Shown one piece after another: positions 33,117 through 42,553 of a stretch of 64,000 nucleotides of DNA; positions within the stretch are counted from its first letter, which is position 1, and each line of letters begins with the position of its first letter. Below the pieces are notes generated by a model that was not told the origin of the DNA, made no database searches, and saw only the letters and a list, made by a program, of their open reading frames with translations. The DNA is taken from contig OY751487.1 of NCBI GenBank assembly GCA_963565915.1, positions 1,178,001-1,242,000 on the forward strand, in the 5' to 3' direction. The translations under genes and the position numbers were made by a program. The DNA is from Entoloma clypeatum (lineage: Eukaryota; Basidiomycota; Agaricomycetes; Agaricales; Entolomataceae).

Positions 33117-36100
33117 TCAAGGCACGGCGTCTCGACGTGTCAGGCGAAACGAGTCGAATATCGCAGCGGAGATCCGACGCGGAGCTCCCGGATGACGTCG
33201 GTAGAAGTCGCGGACTAGGCGCGGAGCGTGGACATTGTCTTCTGCTTCCCAGGAATTCTCTTCGTAGCCATATCCCTTCCATTTGACCAAGAATTGAAGC
33301 TTGCCTCGATGCAGTCGGCTGTCCAAGAGGTTTTCAACATCATACTCCAATTCTTCTCCCACTACCGTCGGAGGCGGAGGAGAGCGGACTTGGCGTCGGA
33401 AAGGGTCGTCGGGAACTCGTGAAAGTTTGACGACGTGGAATACTGGGTGAATGCGGGACATGGAAGGGGGAAGGCGAAGTTCGTAGGCATGTGTTCCGAC
33501 AGGTCGGACCACTGGGAAAGGGCCTACGTACCGATGTGCAAGTTTTTTTGTGGGTCGGGTGGTTTTGAGGTCCGATGAGTCTAAAAAGACCTTGTCCCCC
33601 GGGCGGAATGTCGGAGTGGTGCTCCGATGCTGGTTGTAGTATCGCGCCATGTCGTCTTTTGCCTTTGTTAGTGCTGCGCGAGCCTCTTCCAGAGCGGACT
33701 TCATCCGCTCGCTGAAATCCGCTACCGCCTCGATTTCCGTCCGCTTCTCGCGAGGTTCGAATCCCATGCGTGGATGGCGGCCGGTGTCAATGTAGAACGG
33801 AGTTTGATGTGTCAATGCGTGAACATGGTTGTTGTATGCAAATTCAGCCATCGGAAGCCATTCGTCCCAATCGTCTTGACGTTCATTGACGAATAGGCGA
33901 AGATATTGTTCCAATCCTTGATTGACCCGCTCCGTCTGTCCGTCCGACTGCGGATGGTAGGCTGTCGAGGCAGCAATCTTAATGCCAAGTAGCCTATATA
34001 GTTCGCGCGTGAACTTGGCGACAAACTGTGGTCCGCGGTCGGAGACAATGGCCTCCGGTAGTCCGTGGAGTTTCCAGACGTTTTGAATATAGGAGCGTGC
34101 AGTCCCGAGTGCGGAGATGTCGGAGTGCGTCGGGATGAAGTGTCCCCGCTTCCCTACTGAGTCCACTACCACCATGATAGCGTCGTAGCCGTGGGCTTCT
34201 GGTAGTTCAGTAATGAAGTCGACACTGGTTACTTGCCACCGCTCCGTGGGGACCGGTAGTGGATTGAGCTCTCCGGAGGGCGGAGTGCGTCGGACCTTGG
34301 TGCGGAGGCATGAGTCGCATGTCTTGCAATATTGACCTATTAAACGAGACATGTGTGGCCACCAGTAATTGCGCGACACCAGTTCCAAGGTTTTCCACCG
34401 TCCCGGATGTCCGGCCACCGGAGTGTCATGGTGTTGTGTGAGGATCCGATGACGCAGTTGGGGATTATTAGGAACATAGATACGATCCCTGAAGTAGAGC
34501 AAACCTTCCGCTTGCCTCCACTCCGCACTTCGGACGGACCCCGCTCCGACGGTCGGAAGGGATCTGACGACCTCCGCCACACTATCCTCCAGTAGCCCCT
34601 CTCGGATTCCCTGTCGGACCTGGCAGAGGACGTCGCGTTCTTCCCCTTGAACAGTTACCCCACGCATTGCTCGCACTGCAAACAATTCTGGTCGAAGAAG
34701 GATGATGTTTTCGTTGTCCCGCGATCCGTCTCCGTGGTCCGCTCGTCGGGACAAAGCGTCGGACTTGCCCATTGACTTTCCAGGTCGATGGTGCATTTTA
34801 AAATCGAAACGAGCGAGGTATAAGGACCATCTAGCTTGTCGTCGATTTAGTTTTTGAGCTGTCATGAAGTACTCAAGATTTTTGTGGTCCGTCCAAATCT
34901 CCACTGTCTTCTCCGCTCCTTCAAGGAAGTGCCTCCACTCCTCTAATGCGCGGACCACTGCCAACATCTCCTTGTCATAGATCTCGTAGTTGCGTTCCAC
35001 CGGACTGAGGCTTTTGGAATAGAATGCGACAGGGTGCCACTTACCGTCCTCTGTTGGTTGGGACAGTACTGCTCCGGTTGCAAAGTCCGAGCTATCCGCT
35101 TCTACCCGCCACTCCTTTCGATGATCAGCTAAGACCAGGATCGGAGCGGATGTAATCCTCCGCTTCAACTCCGCAAATGCGGACACTTCTCCTTCCTTCC
35201 AAGACCAGAGGTGCCCCTTCTTCGTGAGCTCGAAAAGAGGGCGCGCGATGTCCGAAAACCCTTCAATAAAACGGCGATAGAAGTTAGTGAACCCCAGAAA
35301 GGACTGTACTTCTCGGACGTTTGTCGGAGCAGGCCACTCCGCGACCCCCGCTACTTTCACCGGATCCATCTCTACGCGTCCTTGTTCAATAATAAGGCCT
35401 AAGTATTCAATGCGCGTTTGCTCAAACTCGCATTTCTCTGGTTTTAGATAGAGTTTGTGTTCGCGAAGTCGTTCCAGTACAATCCGTGTGACCCTCCGAT
35501 GTTCCGCAAGGGTCTCCGTGAAGATGAGTATATCGTCAAGGTAAACACAAACTACACCTTCAGTGATAAGGTCCTGAAAGATCTCGTTCATCATAGTCTG
35601 GAATGTGGATGGACTATTAGTGAGGCCGAAGAACATCACCAATGGTTCATAGAGTCCGCGATTGGTCCGAAAAGCGGCCTTCCACTCGTCTCCGGGCTTT
35701 ATCCGTACATTGTTGTAACCCCAGCGGATGTCGAGTTTGGTGAAGTATTGAGCGCGTTGAAGTTTATTGATCAGTTCGGATATGAGCGGAAGCGGATACT
35801 TGTTTTTGATAGTTTTGGAATTGAGTGACCGGTAGTCTTGTACAAGACGAAGGGAGCCATCCTTTTTCTTGATATAGAACACCGGAGATGCCATCGGAGA
35901 CTTGGAAGGGCGGATCCGACCAGTTGCAAGGTTTTCCTCCAAAAACGCGTCGAGTTCTTTCTGTTCGTTCGGGGCGAGCGGATATACCTTACAACCCGCC
36001 GGAGAGGCGTCCGGAACAAGTTCAATGGCGTGGTCCCACGTCCGCTCTTCCGGTAAGGTGTCGAAAGAGGTCTTTGAGAATACGTCTTCGAAATCAAACA

Positions 36101-37187
36101 AGTGGTCTGGTACGGAATCGCGGAAAGATTTGGGTTTCTGGTTACTGAGGAAGGCCTCCGATAGACGTTGCGAGATATTGGATGAAGCGCGGATGAACTC
36201 CGCCTCTGCAGGTACTGTTCCGACAAAAAGGCGGTCTCCCTCCTCAAACTCATCCTCTTCCTCATCGTCTTCCGCTAACTCCTCCGTTTCTTCTCCTTCT
36301 GTGACATCCTCCACCCATGGGCCGCGTGGAGCCTCCTCCTCTAGACCGGACGTCGGAGTGGAACCCATCCGACAGGCTCGGATGCGGACTTGTTCGAACT
36401 TCCGCTCCTTCCGCTCTTGGGCTGCCTCCTGTTGGCATGTCCGACATCGTGCAGGACACCGGCTCATCTTCACTTCCCCTGAAGTCCAATCTACCTCGGG
36501 GTTGTGTTCTTTGAGCCAAGTGAAGCCTAACACGATTTCTTGTTTTCCCAAACTTGTGACTGCAAGCTGGGTCCGTTCCGAGTGATCCCGATAGCGGAGC
36601 ACTACGTCCAACACCTCCGTTATTGCTCCGGCCTCATTCGGAGTTCCGTCGATGTTGTATACCGGAATTGCGCGTTGTAGTTTTCGAGTAGAGAGTCGGT
36701 GTTTCTCGACCAGAGTACGTTCAATAAACGATCCTGTTGCCCCACTGTCGAGTAAGGCCTTTTGTGATAGTATGTCTTTAGTGTCGGTAGTTTCGAGAAC
36801 TATGTCTAGTTCGAGGGAATTGTCGGAGCGAGCGGCTGCGGCGAGAACATATTGTTTTGGAAGCCGCCGCTCCCACTTAGAGAAGCGGATGCGGATAGGG
36901 TTTGCGGAGTTGGGTGCGACTATAGGATCGTTTGCAGGCTTAGAGATGGAGGGTATAGGATCATATTGTTCCATAAATAAGGCAGCATAACGATTTTTAG
37001 TAGACAACGAGGGCGCACTGTTCACTCGTTGTGAGGAGGAAAATCCTCCTGTCCTCCCTCCGACTCCGCAGACTCCGTGGGCGGAACGGAGTTGCCTTCC
37101 GCCGCATCCTTGACCACGAGTTGTTCCATGATAAACTCGTCTTGTTCCTCCATCGTCATGAATCGGACGTCGAAGCGAAGGGGGCAT
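33117..37187 (-). CDS. pol: G1-2 Pol (PR-RT-RH-IN-chromodomain)
   Basis: Open throughout; same domain order and catalytic residues as G1-1 Pol, with LARFDF in the RNase H region (near 34810). It overlaps gag in the -1 frame through the same GATTTTCC site (37046-37038). The protein is expected in virus-like particles and, as integrase, in the nucleus. Confidence 0.96.
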   Translation of the reverse strand: MPPSLRRPIHDDGGTRRVYHGTTRGQGCGGRQLRSAHGVCGVGGRTGGFSSSQRVNSAPSLSTKNRYAALFMEQYDPIPSISKPANDPIVAPNSANPIRIRFSKWERRLPKQYVLAAAARSDNSLELDIVLETTDTKDILSQKALLDSGATGSFIERTLVEKHRLSTRKLQRAIPVYNIDGTPNEAGAITEVLDVVLRYRDHSERTQLAVTSLGKQEIVLGFTWLKEHNPEVDWTSGEVKMSRCPARCRTCQQEAAQERKERKFEQVRIRACRMGSTPTSGLEEEAPRGPWVEDVTEGEETEELAEDDEEEDEFEEGDRLFVGTVPAEAEFIRASSNISQRLSEAFLSNQKPKSFRDSVPDHLFDFEDVFSKTSFDTLPEERTWDHAIELVPDASPAGCKVYPLAPNEQKELDAFLEENLATGRIRPSKSPMASPVFYIKKKDGSLRLVQDYRSLNSKTIKNKYPLPLISELINKLQRAQYFTKLDIRWGYNNVRIKPGDEWKAAFRTNRGLYEPLVMFFGLTNSPSTFQTMMNEIFQDLITEGVVCVYLDDILIFTETLAEHRRVTRIVLERLREHKLYLKPEKCEFEQTRIEYLGLIIEQGRVEMDPVKVAGVAEWPAPTNVREVQSFLGFTNFYRRFIEGFSDIARPLFELTKKGHLWSWKEGEVSAFAELKRRITSAPILVLADHRKEWRVEADSSDFATGAVLSQPTEDGKWHPVAFYSKSLSPVERNYEIYDKEMLAVVRALEEWRHFLEGAEKTVEIWTDHKNLEYFMTAQKLNRRQARWSLYLARFDFKMHHRPGKSMGKSDALSRRADHGDGSRDNENIILLRPELFAVRAMRGVTVQGEERDVLCQVRQGIREGLLEDSVAEVVRSLPTVGAGSVRSAEWRQAEGLLYFRDRIYVPNNPQLRHRILTQHHDTPVAGHPGRWKTLELVSRNYWWPHMSRLIGQYCKTCDSCLRTKVRRTPPSGELNPLPVPTERWQVTSVDFITELPEAHGYDAIMVVVDSVGKRGHFIPTHSDISALGTARSYIQNVWKLHGLPEAIVSDRGPQFVAKFTRELYRLLGIKIAASTAYHPQSDGQTERVNQGLEQYLRLFVNERQDDWDEWLPMAEFAYNNHVHALTHQTPFYIDTGRHPRMGFEPREKRTEIEAVADFSERMKSALEEARAALTKAKDDMARYYNQHRSTTPTFRPGDKVFLDSSDLKTTRPTKKLAHRYVGPFPVVRPVGTHAYELRLPPSMSRIHPVFHVVKLSRVPDDPFRRQVRSPPPPTVVGEELEYDVENLLDSRLHRGKLQFLVKWKGYGYEENSWEAEDNVHAPRLVRDFYRRHPGAPRRISAAIFDSFRLTRRDAVP

Positions 37188-38176
37188 TCACGACTGAAGT
37201 GACCCGTTTTGTTACATCTGAAGCATGCATTGGCATTCTTGCCTTTGACGCGTGAAGTATCAATGTCCATTGCATTAGGGTCCCTTGTCGGCGGAGCGGT
37301 TGCGGATGCGAGCGGAGCTGGACGCGGAGTGAATGGAATGTAGGGGCGAGGGAATACTGAGGTGCCAGGTACTCTTGGTCCGACGACGTTGCGGAAGGCG
37401 GATGTGCGGGTCAGAGCAGTGGCTTTGAAGGCTTTGTTGGCAATTCTATTGTCGTCGTTGACTCGTGCTGCAGAGTACCACTCATCGGGGTTGTCGTCCG
37501 CAGGCCGTCCGTGGGTCAGGGTGGCGATCTCGTTCTGAATGTCGGAACGGAGACCATGGCGGAATTTGAGTACTATATTGGTATCCTCCTGATAGCCTGC
37601 TTTGTCAATGTAGTCTTTGAACTCGTCAATATAGGTCTCGACATCCCGTTGACCTTGATAATAGGATTCTCCTTCGAGGATCAGTCTCGCGTCCTGTTCC
37701 TCATTCTTCGGAGTGAACTCCGTTGTAAAGACGGCGCGGAAGTCCACCCAAGTCCGATAAGGCGGAGCACCGGTCCTCCGCTCTTGTCGGATAATGCGAT
37801 CCGCAAAGCGTGCTGCGCGTCCACTCTTCATGAAAGATAAGGCCCAATAAATTTTAGCGTGGTCGTCTGCGAACTGTTCCGGAGCCAGCCCCATAAACAA
37901 TTCACAGGAGTTTAGAAAGGTCCAGCCATTTGCGCGCGATCCGTCGAAGTCTGACGGATTGGCGGGTTTTGCTCGACGCACGCCCGGATTGGCCGGAGCG
38001 AGCGGAGCAGGTGGAGGTGCGGGTGCGGGAGCAGGTGGGATAGGTGGCGGAGCTGGGGCAGGAATTGCGTTGAAGGCGAGGAGGAGTTGGTCAAGTTGAG
38101 TAGAGATATCAGCGAGAGTTTGACGTTGTTCCTGGAACTCGTGCTCGAGCTGTTCAAGGCGATTGGGGTCGTCCAT
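37022..38176 (-). CDS. gag: G1-2 Gag (384 aa)
   Basis: Identical to G1-1 Gag except Leu for Pro at residue 255. Capsid domain plus one CCHC knuckle (CFRCNKTGHFSREC). Start ATG 38176, stop 37022-37024. Confidence 0.95.
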   Translation of the reverse strand: MDDPNRLEQLEHEFQEQRQTLADISTQLDQLLLAFNAIPAPAPPPIPPAPAPAPPPAPLAPANPGVRRAKPANPSDFDGSRANGWTFLNSCELFMGLAPEQFADDHAKIYWALSFMKSGRAARFADRIIRQERRTGAPPYRTWVDFRAVFTTEFTPKNEEQDARLILEGESYYQGQRDVETYIDEFKDYIDKAGYQEDTNIVLKFRHGLRSDIQNEIATLTHGRPADDNPDEWYSAARVNDDNRIANKAFKATALTRTSAFRNVVGPRVPGTSVFPRPYIPFTPRPAPLASATAPPTRDPNAMDIDTSRVKGKNANACFRCNKTGHFSRECPLRFDVRFMTMEEQDEFIMEQLVVKDAAEGNSVPPTESAESEGGQEDFPPHNE

Positions 38177-38337
38177 TACTATGCGCGGAGCAGAATCACC
38201 GGTTACGGAGAGGTAATTAGAAGAACTGGAAGGGGTGTGAGATGTATCGGAGTCGGACGCGGACGAAGCTACTCCGAAGCGCGGAATCGTGACAACGATG
38301 CAATCGGACCCGGTCCAATTAGATGAGAACTTTCTAC

Positions 38338-38747
38338 TGTAAGGGCGACCTTACGATCCAAGACTCAAACTCAGATACTTGCAAGGGAGATCCGAAGATT
38401 AGATTGAGCAGTCTGATAAGTAATACAACACACACCTTGCAAGGGAGATCCGAAGAGAAAGTTCTAAGGATTCCCCTGCAAGCTAGCGAGATAAATAGTA
38501 AAATGAGATATGAAATAAAAGATAAAACGAGACATAGGAATGATGAGTAATGGTCGGGAGTAGGGATGGGAGATGAATGGAAACGAGATGAATGATAGTA
38601 CCTGCGATCCGACGTGCGGAGTAGTGGATGGGGGCGGAGTCGTCGGATGCGGAGAGGCGGATAAGATGTCGGAGACAGCGGATACGATCGGAGGACGTCG
38701 GAGATGGTGGAAGGGAAAAGTGAAAAGTGAAAGTGGTTGCCCTTACA
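38338..38747 (-). repeat. 5' LTR of G1-2 and self-priming site
   Basis: 410 bp, C variant at the polymorphic site. The adjoining bases 38326-38335 (AGAACTTTCT on the given strand) are the complement of the LTR-internal motif, as in G1-1. Confidence 0.93.
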
Positions 38748-38752
38748 GTTCC

Positions 38753-38886
38753 CAGGTTCATGTGTGAAGAAGTATGACTCAGAACCTAGATCTTGCGATC
38801 GGTTCTCCTGTCAACCAGGGTAGAGTGGGCAGGTACTTGCTGTTGCCAGCGTTCCCAAGTCCCTCTGCTATCCGGGGCCCATAACC
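38753..38886 (-). other. Copia C1-3 leader, outer part, with primer site
   Basis: Contains the half-tRNA primer site GGTTATGGGCCC next to the LTR and the conserved leader up to the G1-2 insertion. Confidence 0.85.
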
Positions 38887-39198
38887 TGTTGAAGTTCCAC
38901 CTGGGCGCTAGCCACAGGCGTACTGAGCAACACAGCTACAGTGTGGAAGTACTCTACTTAACCGTTCTGGCCACTTACATGGTTTGGGAGGGTGAGGCTG
39001 GTGAGAGCGGTTGAGGCTGATGAGAGTGATGGAGCTGGTTAAGAGTCAAGAGACAACTTGTTGATATTGACAGTTTCCTGGTCTTATATACCATACTACT
39101 GTTTGTACCAACCAAATAAGTATGTAATCAAAGATGTGTAAATGGTCACGTGATGTAATCTAATCTAATCTAATCTACGTGATGGAAAAGTTTCAACA
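38887..39198 (-). repeat. 5' LTR of C1-3
   Basis: 312 bp, TGTTGAA...TTCAACA, matching the 3' LTR at 21439-21750. The TSD copy AGCAC follows. Confidence 0.93.
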
Positions 39199-40755
39199 AG
39201 CACGCATTGAATAGCTTCTTGAAGAACTCACTCAACTCCCAGGCTTCAGGATTCATCGAGGCCTCTTGGGTGTAGAACAAATATGCTCTCCCAGTCAAGA
39301 ATTCGGAGATAACAAGGACGCGGCGTTTCGGTTCGACACATCCATACTTTACATAGATGGTGCTATGTGCAATAAACTTTTGGAAGGCTCGGATGTCTGC
39401 AGTCCCATTGTACTTCTCGGGAGGAGTCGGCTTAATCAGAGACTTCCGGGTTTTCTTAGTGTGTTTCTTATAACGCTTTTTGGACTTTTGTCTGCTCAAA
39501 CGTGCAGGGGATTTCCGTCCTCAACGCGAGCCATGACAACCACGGCGATGGTGATGCCTCTCACGATTCCTGTCCAATTCTGACCCAGAGCTCGAAGAGG
39601 CTGAGGACAAGCTCGGCGACGAGCTCATCCCAGAGCTTTCACTGTGAGTAGACTCAGTTTCATCAGAGTCATCTGAATCTGAGCTGGAGTCAGAAGAAGA
39701 GGAGTTGTCCGACGGATCCCCATCGTTCCCTAGCCGTTCAAAGGCCTTTCCAAGAGCACTCTCTGATGTCACTTGGTCCACCGGATGCAGTGCGTCTTTC
39801 TTCTTAGTGCGGCCTTTGTCTTCCCGACAACTTTATCAACCATCTCTTCGAGTGGTTCCGATAGGGCACAATTGAATTTGACGTGCTCCGATCGTGATTT
39901 AGAAGGCTTCCGGACATGAGAGGAATCATGAGGCTCCTCTGGTAAGCCTTTTAGCCAATGCAGGCCAGCCTTAGCCTCGTCTATTTGCTTTTTAAGGAAC
40001 CCTCTAACAAGATCTTCCTTTTCATTATCATCATTACCAACGGCCGCGAAGTGTTCTGCGAACTCGTGGTCCCTATGCTCCTGAAGACTTCGCAGGATAC
40101 TCATTTGGACTTCTGGGTCCACGATATTGGTGTCAAACAAGACATTACCCCATTCTTTGGGGTCAACTCCTTTCCCTTTAATATACTCAGGAAGGTCCCC
40201 CAGGAGTTCATTCCTGGGTTTCTCTGGTGAGTCATCAGACTCATCTCTGTCATGTCCCTGTTCCTCAGTGGTGATGGTCTGGCCGTGACCCACCGTATTC
40301 CCAAGGATGGCCATATCCTCGTTAGAGACTGTTTTCAAGGGCTTACCCCAATTCGAAATCTCAGTTTTCAATTGAAAAGGATACATTGGTCTTGGGAAAG
40401 GTGTGTCCTCACCCTCCAAGACATCCATTTTGCTAGCAGACTGATCATTACCAGTCTCAACTATTTTAACAAAATTTTCGTCAGACAAGCCGACAGATTC
40501 CTCTCCCAGCTCAACGCCAGGAGGACTAACCACCGACGACGCGGCAGCGCTCGGACCACTCAAGGGTCCGGAAATTTTTTTGGTTCTGACAGATGAAATA
40601 TCTGACAGTTCCGACAGCTCCGATGAGCCGAAACGTCCCCCACCACGCACATCGACCTTGCCAGGCCTAGTAACAGGACCCTTAGAGACGATGGCCTTTG
40701 GGGACACCGGGCAAATACCATGGCTTCGAATAGGATACCTCTGCACAGTAGACAT
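39199..40755 (-). pseudogene. G3 gag, N-terminal part
   Basis: Starts at MSTVQRYPIRSHG (40755). A long, acidic N-terminal region (about 330 residues) is followed by a Ser/Asp/Glu tract (39720-39600), a highly basic stretch (SRQKSKKRYKKHTKK, 39500-39440) and the start of the capsid domain (IRAFQKFIAHSTIYVKYG ... FFKKLFNAC), cut at 39199 by Copia C1-3 and resuming at 21438. Breaks: a one-base loss near 39810 and a TGA near 39521, likely an Arg codon originally. Confidence 0.75.
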
Positions 40756-40826
40756 TTCAGTAAAAACTTTCAAGACAAGACTCACGTTGATGGAATTCTG
40801 GGTTGATCAGACCTGGGGGGATCCAA
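40756..40826 (-). promoter_or_regulatory. G3 leader with candidate tRNA primer site
   Basis: Directly inside the LTR the minus strand reads TTGGATCCCCCCAGG (40826-40812). A TGG-initial site one base from the LTR is the normal tRNA-type arrangement, unlike the self-priming G1 and G2. Confidence 0.5.
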
Positions 40827-41150
40827 TGAACTAAGAGTCGACGAAGATTCAAGTTAAGAGCGCTTGGAACGTTCAAAAAGATGTGACAGTAGCACAAGAG
40901 AGTACTGGCACACAAGACGAGTCTTAACAGGAGAGAACGGGTTAAGGCTCTCTGATTCGAAAGAACTACTGAAACAAACACAAGTACAGACTTAAATACT
41001 CGGAAAGTGAGACAAGGAAAAGATAAGAATAGAAACAATAGAGTTGCAGCTTGATAGCACATGGGATGGGTGACAATCATCACAGTGATATTACCATATA
41101 TGGTATGATTGATTTTAGAATTTACACTGATTGATCCATCACGAAGTTCA
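40827..41150 (-). repeat. 5' LTR of G3 (324 bp)
   Basis: Termini TGAACT/AGTTCA. On the minus strand it has a TATTTAAG box (near 41000) upstream of the predicted start. Right flank CTGTC (41151-41155) should match the far-side TSD outside the window. No second LTR is visible here, so the boundary rests on terminal symmetry and the primer site. Confidence 0.65.
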
Positions 41151-41885
41151 CTGTCGGCCGCTCAGCAGCAACAGCTCCAGCCTCAGATGCCAACAATATC
41201 TAGTATATCTCCATCTCCCTTTCCAAGTTCTCTAACCCCCCTTTCCAGAAGAACTCCATTGCATCCAACGACGCCTGTGCATTGTTGGTTTCGGTTGGAT
41301 ATACGAAGAGTCTTTCCAGTGGTATGGAAATCTTTTGTGTGGGGGCAGGTTGCACTGGAGGGAGAGTGGATGGGGGGATTACAATTGTCCGGGGTCGCGG
41401 TGGCATATGACATCATCACGTCTATGTTTGTAAGTTGGGCAGCAGCGCGGTTTCTAACATCAGGTGAGACACAGATACATTTCTTGAGATGGGGCATCAT
41501 ATTTGGCTTCGGTTTTGCTGCCATCGGTGGTAAATTGATCTTGGCTGTATGTTCCTCGTTAGTAGCTGTTCTGACTAAGTAATTACTTCTGCTTACCTTG
41601 TTCCCTGAGCTCATCTTCAGTACGAGGCACACCCACAATACCTAGAGAGGCATCATCTACATTGGATTGTCGAAGCAAGGTACAGTGATGCTCAAGGCAT
41701 GCATTCCTGTATGAATTGTTGTTTTTAAACAACTTTCCATCCATGATGAAGTATTCCCAGCTCCAATGTAGGCTCATCATTTTGGAAAGGAGGGGAACAT
41801 GAGCAATCATCTCTGTTGGAGAACTGAGTAATACAATGCGGTACACGAGGATGGAATGCAGATAAGTCGAGGACAAATCGATCAT
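41151..41885 (-). pseudogene. BED-type zinc finger gene fragment, hAT-transposase-like, with intron
   Basis: Exon 1 (start about 41780 or 41777, MSLHWSWEYFIMDGKLF) reads SYRNACLEHHC and ends at 41597. Intron 41596-41545 (52 nt) has GTAAGC, a TACTAAC branch site and a TACAG end, all on the minus strand. Exon 2 reads MMPHLKKCICVSPDVRNRAAAQL. The spaced Cys and His residues and HLKKC resemble the BED finger at the N-terminus of basidiomycete hAT transposases or their domesticated relatives. The frame changes near 41400, and G3 cut the gene at 41150; the rest should lie left of the window. Confidence 0.5.
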
Positions 41886-42000
41886 TTGGCGTGATGACTA
41901 GCACTAGTGACATAGTGACTGACATGACTGATTTAGTCATGACAACACAGCTGACTGCGTTGACTTGACTGCCCTGACCCGGAGTCAGCCTGACTTGTAC
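41886..42000. repeat. TGACT/AGTCA-rich degenerate repeat
   Basis: About 100 bp dense in TGACT, TGACA and AGTCA words. Looks like a decayed short tandem array. Confidence 0.45.
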
Positions 42001-42553
42001 AACACTGTAAATCAGACACAAAAATGCAACAAGAACAAAACAAAAACAATGTGAAAACGGGGGCAAAAATGAGCTTTGCACACCCCTAATATTGTACAAT
42101 ACAAGTAAAATGATACCAGTTAGATAGCGACAAACAATTTGAACCAAACAAACAACAACCCAGCCCAAGTAGAAGTCCAGCAAGAAACCTTTTGAAGAAA
42201 CCTACATTGACTCGGCAAAAGTATTGCATCACCTTGGTCTGACATATGCCAACCAAAGACACTAGGGACAAGGTAAAGTACACAAATTATGTACTACAGT
42301 CATCCACCACTCTTTGAGACAGAAATTTCGATTCGAGTCTCAGATTCAGAACCTCGTTTACCCTGAAAAGATCGGGCTGTATTTTCGGTTGGAGGAATGT
42401 CTTATGTAGCTTCTTTCAAGAGGATCTGTAGACAATGAATATATTCACGGAAGGATCTGAGGATCAGTAGAAATTATCATTATCAATGAACCACCATTCA
42501 ATGAGACAGTCACATCAGACGTGATGAAATTCTATATTTGGATACTATCTAAT
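42001..42553. other. Intergenic, nothing recognised
   Basis: No supported gene. Short minus-strand open frames show no recognisable motifs. It may include the missing end of the adjacent pogo-like element, but no terminal inverted repeat was found. Confidence 0.5.

Larger units (their letters stand above)
32696..38747 (-). mobile_element. Chromovirus G1-2, complete and apparently intact
   Basis: 6052 bp in inverse orientation to G1-1; perfect TSD GTTCC (32691-32695, 38748-38752) in the C1-3 leader. 5' LTR 38338-38747, 3' LTR 32696-33105. The only coding differences from G1-1 that I see are one residue in Gag and one in Pol. Its LTRs carry the same C/T mismatch between 5' and 3' copies as G1-1. 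Confidence 0.97.
21439..39198 (-). mobile_element. Copia C1-3, expanded by nested insertions
   Basis: Minus-strand C1 element with 312-bp LTRs at both ends and TSD AGCAC (21434-21438, 39199-39203). It contains G1-2 in the leader, a solo G2 LTR (with G1-1 inside it) in RT, and lacks RNase H next to its 3' LTR. Confidence 0.93.
3498..41150 (-). mobile_element. Ty3/gypsy chromovirus G3, host of the nest
   Basis: Minus-strand element reconstructed by following coding order across nested insertions: 5' LTR 40827-41150, Gag N-part 39199-40755, Gag middle and zinc knuckle 19818-21438, post-RNase H segment 18988-19357, integrase 4562-6255, chromodomain and C-terminal extension 3510-4561. Protease, RT and RNase H are missing, replaced by a scrambled inverted segment (19358-19817). 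Its 3' LTR must lie left of C1-1, outside the window. G3 itself sits in a BED-finger gene fragment (41151 onwards). Confidence 0.85.

Noticed and set aside
41109..41582. Plus-strand 157-codon frame with two hydrophobic stretches, possible membrane protein
   Set aside because: It starts inside the G3 LTR and lies antisense to the BED-finger gene, whose intron and Cys/His motifs make a better case.
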